Positions 1-5,559 of a DNA stretch of 5,559 nucleotides are shown piece by piece. Both the position numbers and the translations under genes were made by a program. Below the pieces are notes generated by a model. The model saw only the letters and a list, made by a program, of their open reading frames with translations, did no database searches and had not been told where the DNA came from. Source of the stretch: Coriobacteriia bacterium. Its GTDB lineage: Bacteria; Actinomycetota; Coriobacteriia; Anaerosomatales; SLCP01. The DNA lies in contig SKKZ01000226.1 in assembly GCA_007123455.1 (NCBI GenBank), positions 1 through 5,559 on the forward strand, written 5' to 3'. The first letter of the stretch is position 1, and the number at the start of each line of letters is the position of its first letter.

Positions 1-413
1 AGACGCGCAGGCAGGTCGGTGAGGCCATGGCACAGGGTACGACGCACCTGGAGGAGTTCATCGACGTGCTCGGCCCGGAACTGCACGCCGAGGCGGTGGA
101 GTGGTACTCCGAGCTGGGCAATGCGCCCGTTGTCATAGTCTGCACCATGCCGGACTCAGATGACGAGTTCTGGCGGATGAACACGTATCTCTCCATCGGA
201 GCCGCCATCGAGAACATGCTGATCGCTGCCACCGGGCAGGGTCTCGCCGCATGCAACATCACCTTTTCCTACTACGTTCGAGACGAACTCGCCAAGACTC
301 TCGGGGTCCCGGATGACCGGAGCATTGTCGCGATCGTGGCCGTGGGCTACCCGGAGGAAACGCAGCCCGAGCCACCGCCCCGCCGTCCCGACACCGCGGT
401 CTTCCTGGACTGA
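1..413 (+). CDS. Nitroreductase family protein, C-terminal part (5' end outside window)
   Basis: This is an FMN-dependent oxidoreductase of the nitroreductase superfamily, soluble and normally dimeric, using NAD(P)H to reduce a substrate that cannot be told from the sequence. The reading frame is open from base 3 to the TGA at 411-413, giving 136 visible residues. Family features seen are a hydrophobic strand (APVVIVCT), then the helix SIGAAIENMLIAATGQGLAA, which matches the conserved GAAxxNLLLAAxxxGLG segment, then a VRDELAKTLGVPDD stretch, the strand IVAIVAVGYPEE, and a terminal PPPRRP tail whose arginines resemble the usual C-terminal FMN-phosphate contact. The N-terminal arginine-rich FMN-binding half is absent. 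The ATG at 27 is therefore most likely an internal methionine rather than the start, because the frame stays open upstream and half the fold would otherwise be missing. The HAD gene follows after 4 bases, so the two are probably cotranscribed. Confidence 0.87.
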   Translation, partial: TRRQVGEAMAQGTTHLEEFIDVLGPELHAEAVEWYSELGNAPVVIVCTMPDSDDEFWRMNTYLSIGAAIENMLIAATGQGLAACNITFSYYVRDELAKTLGVPDDRSIVAIVAVGYPEETQPEPPPRRPDTAVFLD

Positions 414-417
414 TCAT

Positions 418-1119
418 ATGGCACACGCCGTCTTCTTCGACGTAGGCAATACGCTGCTCTTCCCTTATCCCAGCGTCTCCGAGGTGTGCCGACAGGTCCT
501 CGCCGAGGCAGGACACGTACGTGACCTTGCGGCGATCGACGAGATCATGCCGCTCGTCGATGCGTACTACGAGGACCGCTATCGCGAGGACGATACGTTT
601 TGGACAGACGAGGGCGAGACGAGTGCCGTTTGGGTGGGGATGTACTCTCTTCTGACGCGACGCCTCGGGTTCGAAGACGATGCAGAGTCACTTGCCCGTC
701 GCGTCTACGACGAGTTCGGAATCGCCGATCGATGGCGCGCGTACGAGGACGTCGTTCCAGCGCTGACGCGCCTCAAGGAGCGGGGCTGTCGTTTGGGCGT
801 GATCTCGAACTGGGACGCACGGCTTACATCGGTCCTCGGGGGCCTCGGCCTCGCGGATCTCCTCGATACGGTCGTCTCCTCTGCGGAGGTGGGCCTTCAC
901 AAGCCTGACCCACGGATCTTCGAGCTTGCATGCGCGCGACTGGACGTGGATCCCGGAGAAGCCGTACACGTCGGAGACCATCACTATGCTGACATACTCG
1001 GCGCTTCAGCGGTCGGCATGACCCCGGTGCTCATCGACCGCTACGAGACTCCCGAGCCGGCGCGGGGCATCGGCACCCTCGATGCTCTCGAGTCGTTTCT
1101 CGGGTGGCCCTCGACGTAG
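418..1119 (+). CDS. HAD-superfamily hydrolase (subfamily IA-like)
   Basis: A 233-residue cytoplasmic haloacid dehalogenase-type hydrolase, probably acting on a small phosphorylated metabolite, substrate unknown. Motif I is FFDVGNTL with nucleophile Asp8 and Thr12. Motif II is the Ser130 region (GVISNWD), motif III is Lys162 in GLHKPDP, and motif IV is GDHHYAD with Asp187 and Asp192. The helical stretch from about residue 16 to 110 sits where the C1 cap of subfamily I enzymes lies. The length is normal for the family. Oddly, the second motif I aspartate (DxDxT), the usual general acid/base of phosphatases, is Gly10. This also occurs in some HAD branches, so it does not imply a dead enzyme. The ATG at 418 was chosen because MAHAVFFDVGN places motif I at the N-terminus as expected. 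The frame is open upstream to an ATG at 313, but that would overlap the nitroreductase gene by 100 bases with low-quality sequence. No good Shine-Dalgarno precedes 418, and the TGA 4 bases upstream suggests translational coupling. Confidence 0.9.
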   Translation: MAHAVFFDVGNTLLFPYPSVSEVCRQVLAEAGHVRDLAAIDEIMPLVDAYYEDRYREDDTFWTDEGETSAVWVGMYSLLTRRLGFEDDAESLARRVYDEFGIADRWRAYEDVVPALTRLKERGCRLGVISNWDARLTSVLGGLGLADLLDTVVSSAEVGLHKPDPRIFELACARLDVDPGEAVHVGDHHYADILGASAVGMTPVLIDRYETPEPARGIGTLDALESFLGWPST

Positions 1120-1122
1120 CTG

Positions 1123-1127
1123 GGAGG
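1123..1127 (+). promoter_or_regulatory. Ribosome binding site for the phosphoesterase gene
   Basis: GGAGG lies 4 bases before the GTG at 1132, in the 12-base gap after the HAD stop codon. The spacing is short but the core is strong. It supports GTG as start, since the nearby ATG at 1149 is in a different frame. Confidence 0.6.
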
Positions 1128-1131
1128 TGCT

Positions 1132-2826
1132 GTGAGAGGCGCGTTCGCATGGACTGCCGGTGTGGTAGCGCTGGCGTTATCTCTTGGTGTCGCCTATGCG
1201 GCGTATCTCCTTGCCGATCACTCCTGGGACCAGGTCGTATCGTACGAGACACCGTTCGGGGACTACGACAGGGCGTGGGCACTCGGAGCGCTCCCACCCG
1301 AAGTGGAGCTACCGGCTGATGCTCACCGCGTGGTACTCGTTATCGTCGACGGGCTGCGGTTGGATGTGACCGACCAGATGCCGAACTTCCAGACGCTGCG
1401 ACAGTACGGCGCCGACATGGTTGCACTGACCGTACAGCCGTCACTTTCCTATCCCACCTGGACGGCTATCTTGTCCGGAGCAACCCCTGACGTCTCGGGT
1501 GTGACGACCAACTGGTTCGATGGCGCCGTGCCGGTCGAGACGGTGATCGACACCGCGCTTGGAGCGGGTCGCACCGTCGTGGTTTCGGGGCCCCAAGACC
1601 TTGCGACGCTCTACGCCGCCGATCGCGCGCAGGCGACCTTCTTTCGCGAATGGACGAAAGAGTACATGTCCGGGACTTACGTGGACCAGGCCATAGCACT
1701 CGCCGACGGCCGCGATCCTTCGCTTGTGGTGGTCCATCTGCCCGACACGGATGATGCCGGACACGAGTACGGCGGCACATCGGACGAGTACATACTTGCA
1801 GCGCAGCGCATCGACGGGGAGATTATGAGGCTCGTGGCCGAGTTCGCCGACGACCGCACGCTGTTCGTCATCACATCGGATCACGGTCACGTTCAGGCGG
1901 GAGGACACGGAGGTTGGGAACCGGTCGTCACGCGGGTCCCGGCCCTGTTCATCGGCCCGGCGTCCTCGATCGACCGGGAGCGTATCTCTCAGACGGACAT
2001 CGCGCCGACCGTTGCAGCATTCCTCGGCGTGCCGGTACCCGCGCATGCGGAGGGTCGCGTCCGGCCCGAACTGCTCCTGCCGGGCAGAGTGGACAGCCGC
2101 ATCGGCGACGCGCATGCGAAAGAATTCGCGACAGGGTATCTGGCCACTCTGGGGGCGCCCGACGATGCACTCGCGGCGGCACGTACGGCAGATCAGGTAG
2201 CGGTAGTCATATCGGATGCGCGCACGGAGCGTCTCGCTGCAGATCGCGCCGAGCGGTTACCGCTCGCGCTCGCGCTCGGAGCACTCGTCCTGCGCGTACC
2301 CGGTATCGTGTTCGCATCGTCGTGGCGGGCAGGCACTGCGATCGCCGCCGGCGTGCTGGCGTACTATCTCGTGTACAACGGGCTCTACTTCATCGTGCAC
2401 GGTCACAGGTGGTCGCTTTCCGCATTCAACACGGAATCCTTCGTCGAGCAGTTCTTCTATCTCAGGATGGCCGAGGCGGCGCTTGCGGGCGTGATCGGTG
2501 CTGCTGTGGCAGCCGGGGTCTACCCGCTTCTGCGCAGTGGTCCGAAAGGACCCCGAGACCGACGGTTTCTCGGCGGATGGCTCGCTCTGGGCCCGGCAAC
2601 GGTGTTCGTCATCATGGCCACGCTCGTTGCCCAGGTGGCCTGGTTCTACTGGGCGTGGGGGTTCGATGTCGTGTGGCGTCTTCCCGACATGAGGTGGGGC
2701 TTCAAGTACTTGCTCGACCTGACACAGATCACCGCCTTGGGAGCCGCAGCGGTGCTGGCTCCCGTGGTAACGTACCTGGCAGGAAGGTTTCACCCGAGGG
2801 TCCGCATACAGACTGCCGAGGAGTAG
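1132..2826 (+). CDS. Membrane-bound alkaline phosphatase/NPP-superfamily phosphoesterase
   Basis: A 564-residue two-metal phosphodiesterase or phosphatase of the type I phosphodiesterase/nucleotide pyrophosphatase group; the substrate is unknown. An N-terminal hydrophobic segment (about residues 5-27) should anchor the protein and place the catalytic domain outside the cytoplasm. Metal ligands and nucleophile are recognisable: Asp73 in VLVIVDGLR, Ser106 in PSLSYPTW (aligning with the Thr of the TFPNHY motif in eukaryotic NPPs), Asp207 and His211 in PDTDDAGHEYG, Asp250 and His251 in ITSDHGH, and His259 in GGHGG. The set looks complete, so activity is likely. After the domain (ending near residue 320) come roughly five hydrophobic segments: about 376-397, 400-424, 446-467, 485-508 and 526-551. 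A lumenal phosphoesterase followed by a membrane bundle recalls in outline GPI ethanolamine-phosphate transferases, but no homology of the membrane part is claimed. The start is GTG after GGAGG. The end abuts ubiD by 6 bases. Confidence 0.87.
   Translation: MRGAFAWTAGVVALALSLGVAYAAYLLADHSWDQVVSYETPFGDYDRAWALGALPPEVELPADAHRVVLVIVDGLRLDVTDQMPNFQTLRQYGADMVALTVQPSLSYPTWTAILSGATPDVSGVTTNWFDGAVPVETVIDTALGAGRTVVVSGPQDLATLYAADRAQATFFREWTKEYMSGTYVDQAIALADGRDPSLVVVHLPDTDDAGHEYGGTSDEYILAAQRIDGEIMRLVAEFADDRTLFVITSDHGHVQAGGHGGWEPVVTRVPALFIGPASSIDRERISQTDIAPTVAAFLGVPVPAHAEGRVRPELLLPGRVDSRIGDAHAKEFATGYLATLGAPDDALAAARTADQVAVVISDARTERLAADRAERLPLALALGALVLRVPGIVFASSWRAGTAIAAGVLAYYLVYNGLYFIVHGHRWSLSAFNTESFVEQFFYLRMAEAALAGVIGAAVAAGVYPLLRSGPKGPRDRRFLGGWLALGPATVFVIMATLVAQVAWFYWAWGFDVVWRLPDMRWGFKYLLDLTQITALGAAAVLAPVVTYLAGRFHPRVRIQTAEE
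2818..2823 (+). promoter_or_regulatory. Ribosome binding site for ubiD
   Basis: GAGGAG lies 9 bases before the ATG at 2833 and sits inside the last codons of the phosphoesterase gene. This embeds ubiD initiation in the upstream reading frame and argues for a shared transcript. Confidence 0.65.
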
Positions 2827-2832
2827 GCAACG

Positions 2833-4326
2833 ATGGCTATCAAAGACTTGCGCGAGTTCATCGCATTGCTCGAGAAGAACGGTCAGTTGAAGCGCATCAC
2901 CGCCGAGGTCGATCCGGTCCTGGAGATCGGGGAGATCACCGATCGTGTGAGCAAGCAGGTCGGCCCGGGGCTGCTCTTCGAGAACCCGGTGAACCGGGAG
3001 ACCGGGGAGCGCTATGCGATGCCGGTGGCGATCAACCTGATGGGCAGCTACGACCGCATGGCGTGGGCGATGGGAGCCGATGCCGAGACCGGCACGTGGC
3101 GCGATCTCGACTGCAAGGCCAAGGAGCTCATGGACCTGCTGCCGCTCGATATGCCTGCGAGCATGAAGGGCAAGCTCGACGCGCTGGTGGGCCTGAAAGA
3201 CCTCGCCACGGCTGGCGCCAAAGAGGTCAAGCAAGCCAAGGCGCCGGTCCAGGAGATCGTCGTGCGCGGCGACGACGTCGACCTCACGAAGCTCCCGGTG
3301 CTCACCACGTGGCCGGAGGACGGTGGCCCGTTCATAACGCTCCCGCTCGTTGTGACCAGCAACCTCAAAGGCAGACCCAACGTCGGCATGTACCGGCTGC
3401 AGGTCTTCGACAAGAACACGACCGGCTTACACATCCACGAGCACCACGACGGCGCGAAGAATCTGCGTGCCTGGAAGGAGGCGGGCGTCTCGCGCGTTCC
3501 CGTGAGCGCAGCACTCGGTGGTGATCCGGTGACCATCTTCTCGGCCACGGCGCCCGTGCCGCCGATGATCGACGAATACCTGTTCTCTGGAATCCTTCGC
3601 GGTGAGCCGGTCGAGGTCGTCAAGTGTCTTACCAACGACCTCCTGGTCCCCGCGCACGCCGAGATCGTTCTCGAGGGCTGGTGTGACGTCGAAGAGACCC
3701 GGTGGGAGGGACCGTTCGGTGACCACACCGGCTACTACTCGCTCGCCGACTACTTCCCGGTATTCCACGTCGAGGCGATCACGATGCGGCGAAATGCGAT
3801 CTACCCGACCACCATCGTCGGCCGCCCGCCGATGGAGGACTGCTACATGGCCAAAGCGACCGAGCGCATCTTCCTGCCGGTCATCCGCGCCATGTTGCCC
3901 GAAGTCATCGACTACGACTTGCCGCTCGAAGGAGTCTTTCACAACTGTGCGATCTTCCAGATCAAGAAGGAGTTCGCCGGTCAGGCGTTTCGGGTCATGA
4001 ACTTCGCATGGTCGATGGGGCAGATGATGTTCACCAAGTACGTGATCGTCGTCGACGAGGACGTGGACTGTCACGATTACTCCGAGGTCGCGTGGCGCTG
4101 CTTCAACAACGTCGATCCGAGCAGGGACATCCTCATCTCCAAGGGACCGCTCGACCGTCTCGATCACACGAGCAATTACGAGAGTTTTGGCTTCAAGATG
4201 GGGATCGACGCAACGCGGCCGATAGCCAACGAGGGTCACGAGCGCGAGTGGCCTGAAGCCCTCGACATGTCTGCAGATGTCAGGGCGCGCGTCGATGCTA
4301 TCTGGGACGAGCTCGGGCTTGGCTAG
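2833..4326 (+). CDS. ubiD: UbiD-family prenylated-FMN-dependent decarboxylase
   Basis: A 497-residue cytosolic decarboxylase that removes the carboxylate from a (prenylated) aromatic acid during quinone synthesis, using prenylated FMN with a divalent metal. The length equals that of Escherichia coli UbiD. Family landmarks in order are an N-terminal MAIKDLREFIALLEKNGQLK start typical of the family; Asn183 and Arg188 in PNVGMYRLQ (corresponding to Asn168 and Arg173 of fungal Fdc1); a histidine-rich HIHEHHDGAKN stretch; Glu248 in IDEYLFSGILRG (metal ligand); and Glu292 with Asp297 in EGPFGDHTGYY, which match the Glu277/Glu282 catalytic positions of Fdc1, the second being Asp here. The Fdc1 correspondences are from memory of the family and spacing. 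With a MqnP-like UbiA next door, the best guess is the MqnL role in futalosine menaquinone synthesis. A UbiD for another aromatic acid cannot be excluded. Expression is likely coupled to the phosphoesterase gene upstream. Confidence 0.95.
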   Translation: MAIKDLREFIALLEKNGQLKRITAEVDPVLEIGEITDRVSKQVGPGLLFENPVNRETGERYAMPVAINLMGSYDRMAWAMGADAETGTWRDLDCKAKELMDLLPLDMPASMKGKLDALVGLKDLATAGAKEVKQAKAPVQEIVVRGDDVDLTKLPVLTTWPEDGGPFITLPLVVTSNLKGRPNVGMYRLQVFDKNTTGLHIHEHHDGAKNLRAWKEAGVSRVPVSAALGGDPVTIFSATAPVPPMIDEYLFSGILRGEPVEVVKCLTNDLLVPAHAEIVLEGWCDVEETRWEGPFGDHTGYYSLADYFPVFHVEAITMRRNAIYPTTIVGRPPMEDCYMAKATERIFLPVIRAMLPEVIDYDLPLEGVFHNCAIFQIKKEFAGQAFRVMNFAWSMGQMMFTKYVIVVDEDVDCHDYSEVAWRCFNNVDPSRDILISKGPLDRLDHTSNYESFGFKMGIDATRPIANEGHEREWPEALDMSADVRARVDAIWDELGLG

Positions 4327-4333
4327 CGGGGGA

Positions 4334-5203
4334 GTGGCCGTCAGCAAGGTCAGGATGCTCCTCGAACTCGTGAAGTTCGAACACTCGATCTTCGCGCTGC
4401 CCTATGCGTATATCGGAGCGCTCTACGGGGCTGCTGCGATCGACCGCTGGCCGGGCTGGGCCGAGCTGTTCTGGATCACCGTCGCGATGGTCGGTGCGCG
4501 TGCGTTCGCTTTCGTCGTCAATCGGGCCGCGGACAAGGAGATTGACGCTCGCAACCCGCGTACGGCAGGCCGAGCTGTGCCTGCGGGACTCATCAAGGCC
4601 GGTGAGCTCTGGGCGTTCGCGGCCGTCATGCTTGTGGCGTTTCTCGTCGCCGTATGGCAGCTGCATCCGATCACGCGCTGGCTCTGGCCGATCGTGCTCG
4701 GCGCGTTCGTGATCTATCCGTATACGAAACGCTTCACGTGGCTGTGCCACTACTGGCTCGGCCTGTGTCTCGGTCTGGCGCCCGTGGGGGCGTGGGTGGC
4801 GCTAGGAGCTCCGATCGGCAACCCGGCGCCGTGGGTCTTCGGCGGTGCGGTGATGTTCTGGACCGCGGGCTTCGACATCATATATGCAACTCAGGACATC
4901 GAGTGCGACCTCCGCGACGGGGTACACAGCGTTCCGGCCGACCTCGGAATCGAAACTGGCCTGATGATGACACGTGCATTGCACGTGGCGACCGTGGCTC
5001 TCCTGTTTGCCGGCGGCGTGCTCGTGGACGCGGGATGGCCGTACTATGCGGCGCTCGTGGTCGCTGCGATACTGCTCGCATACGAGAACTCGATCATCTC
5101 GCCTGATGATTTGAGTCGAGTGAACGCGGCGTTTTTCACACTGAACGGTGTGATTGCAATCGTCCTGTTCGCAGGCGTCGTTGCCGATCGCCTGCTAGCC
5201 TGA
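4334..5203 (+). CDS. ubiA: UbiA-family polyprenyltransferase, MqnP-like
   Basis: An integral membrane aromatic prenyltransferase of 289 residues (from GTG 4334) that transfers a polyprenyl chain from its diphosphate to an aromatic acid. The first Asp-rich motif is NRAADKEIDARNPRT (Asn63, Asp67, Asp71), and the second is DIIYATQDIECD (Asp181, Asp188, Asp192) followed by GVHSVPADLG. These bind Mg-diphosphate. The NR...IDxxNPRT and DIIYxxQDIExD wording is characteristic of the MqnP-type branch, which prenylates 1,4-dihydroxy-6-naphthoate, rather than of proteobacterial 4-hydroxybenzoate enzymes. Several hydrophobic segments (for example 44-62, 93-109, 117-129, 141-156, 168-183, 215-233, 235-250, 266-284) fit the usual helical bundle. 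The start is uncertain. GTG 4334 gives MAVSKVRMLLELVKFEHSIF, the usual N-terminal length. ATG 4355 has AAGG 5 bases upstream and gives MLLELVKFEH. ATG 4277 would overlap ubiD by 50 bases with unrelated residues. Confidence 0.93.
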   Translation: MAVSKVRMLLELVKFEHSIFALPYAYIGALYGAAAIDRWPGWAELFWITVAMVGARAFAFVVNRAADKEIDARNPRTAGRAVPAGLIKAGELWAFAAVMLVAFLVAVWQLHPITRWLWPIVLGAFVIYPYTKRFTWLCHYWLGLCLGLAPVGAWVALGAPIGNPAPWVFGGAVMFWTAGFDIIYATQDIECDLRDGVHSVPADLGIETGLMMTRALHVATVALLFAGGVLVDAGWPYYAALVVAAILLAYENSIISPDDLSRVNAAFFTLNGVIAIVLFAGVVADRLLA

Positions 5204-5211
5204 GCACGTCG

Positions 5212-5217
5212 AGGAGG
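5212..5217 (+). promoter_or_regulatory. Ribosome binding site for ubiX
   Basis: AGGAGG lies 8 bases before the ATG at 5226, in the 22-base gap after ubiA. It is the strongest Shine-Dalgarno site in the window and fixes the ubiX start. Confidence 0.75.
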
Positions 5218-5225
5218 AGATACGG

Positions 5226-5559
5226 ATGGGTCGCTACACCGTAGCCATCACCGGGGCATCCGGTAGCGCGTACGGTATGCGCCTGGTCGAACGGCTGCTG
5301 GCTTCCGGTCACGAGGTCGCGCTCGTCATGACGCAGGCGGGGAGCGAAGTCGCGGCCTTCGAGCTTGAGCTCGACCTTCCTCCCGAGGAGCCTGCCCGGG
5401 CGCTCCTTCGCTATCTCGAACTGCCGAGCGATGCGCCGCTGCGTATCGCGTGCAGCGGCGATCTGTTCGACCCGCTTGCCTCCGGGTCGCATCCGACGGA
5501 TGCGATGCTTGTGGTACCTGCGTCAATGGGCTTCTGTGCCAGTGTCGCCAACGGGCTTG
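5226..5559 (+). CDS. ubiX: UbiX flavin prenyltransferase, N-terminal part (3' end outside window)
   Basis: UbiX joins a dimethylallyl group to reduced FMN to make prenylated FMN, the cofactor of UbiD, and is a soluble Rossmann-like oligomer. The 111 visible residues are about half of the usual 190-210. They show the FMN-phosphate loop ITGASGSAYGMRL (Ser12 and Ser14 region), an acidic helix with Glu46 aligning with the conserved glutamate of E. coli UbiX (Glu47), and ASGSHPTDAMLVVPASMGF, which corresponds to the usual SGSFxTxGMVVxPCSMxT segment. Two positions depart from that consensus: Ala99 in place of the common Cys, and Phe103 in place of the common Thr. The linker between these motifs (about residues 50-80) is roughly 14 residues longer than in E. 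coli. The location directly after ubiD and ubiA fits supply of cofactor to the adjacent UbiD (MqnM role if the futalosine reading is right). The C-terminal catalytic residues lie outside the window. Confidence 0.93.
   Translation, partial: MGRYTVAITGASGSAYGMRLVERLLASGHEVALVMTQAGSEVAAFELELDLPPEEPARALLRYLELPSDAPLRIACSGDLFDPLASGSHPTDAMLVVPASMGFCASVANGL

Noticed and set aside
27..29. ATG at 27 as the start of a short stand-alone nitroreductase-like protein
   Set aside because: The frame is open to the window edge, and the visible part is only the C-terminal half of the fold, lacking the N-terminal FMN-binding arginines.
313..417. Extension of the HAD gene upstream to ATG 313
   Set aside because: It would overlap the nitroreductase C-terminus by about 100 bases. 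The added residues are low-complexity shadow sequence, and motif I belongs near the N-terminus.
2263..2280. Short GCTCGC tandem pattern
   Set aside because: It simply encodes an alternating Leu-Ala run (LPLALALGAL) at the start of a hydrophobic segment and is too short to be a meaningful repeat.
2539..2552. GGTCC-GAAA-GGACC stem with a GNRA-type tetraloop
   Set aside because: The 5-bp stem is inside coding sequence between two membrane segments of the phosphoesterase, with no U-run after it. It is most likely chance.
2257..3234. Long - strand open frame of 325 codons, and a similar one at 3427-4347 (306 codons)
   Set aside because: Both are antisense to well-supported genes, histidine/arginine/aspartate-rich and without domain motifs. 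Such frames are expected opposite GC-rich coding DNA.
1914..3524. Long + strand open frame of 536 codons spanning the end of the phosphoesterase gene and the start of ubiD
   Set aside because: It is arginine- and glycine-rich with no recognisable motif and overlaps two genes with clear catalytic residues in another frame. It is a high-GC shadow.
4971..4987. CACGTGC-ATT-GCACGTG perfect inverted repeat
   Set aside because: It lies in the middle of ubiA coding sequence, with short 7-bp arms and no promoter context. I cannot support an operator or terminator role.

Overview
The window is a gene-dense, high-GC bacterial segment. Six genes lie on the + strand, separated by only 4 to 22 bases. There is no non-coding stretch longer than about 25 bases, and no RNA gene, CRISPR array, insertion sequence or convincing promoter or terminator was seen. 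The GC-rich codon use, one clear GTG start and strong Shine-Dalgarno sites fit a high-GC Gram-positive (Actinomycetota) lineage, possibly an anaerobic Coriobacteriia-like group. This assignment is inference from composition and gene content, not a database match.

Layout. (1) Bases 1-413: C-terminal part of a nitroreductase-family flavoprotein whose start lies off the left edge. (2) 418-1119: a HAD-superfamily hydrolase with a C1-type cap and an atypical motif I. (3) 1132-2826: a membrane-anchored metal-dependent phosphoesterase of the alkaline phosphatase/nucleotide pyrophosphatase superfamily, with a C-terminal bundle of transmembrane segments. (4) 2833-4326: a full-length UbiD-family prenylated-FMN decarboxylase. 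(5) about 4334-5203: a UbiA-family membrane prenyltransferase. (6) 5226 to the right edge: the N-terminal part of UbiX flavin prenyltransferase.

How the genes work together. The last three form a recognisable quinone-synthesis module. UbiA attaches a polyprenyl chain to an aromatic acid, UbiD removes the ring carboxylate, and UbiX makes the prenylated FMN that UbiD needs. The UbiA motifs (NRxxDxxIDxxNPRT and DIIYxxQDIExD) look most like the MqnP branch of the futalosine menaquinone pathway. On that reading UbiD and UbiX would be the MqnL and MqnM counterparts, acting on 1,4-dihydroxy-6-naphthoate and its prenylated form. The upstream nitroreductase, HAD hydrolase and membrane phosphoesterase are in the same tight array and may be cotranscribed, but nothing in the sequence ties their chemistry to quinones.

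No wholly new system is evident. The points most worth a second look are the membrane phosphoesterase at the head of the quinone genes, the missing second aspartate in the HAD enzyme, and the altered cofactor-site motif in UbiX.
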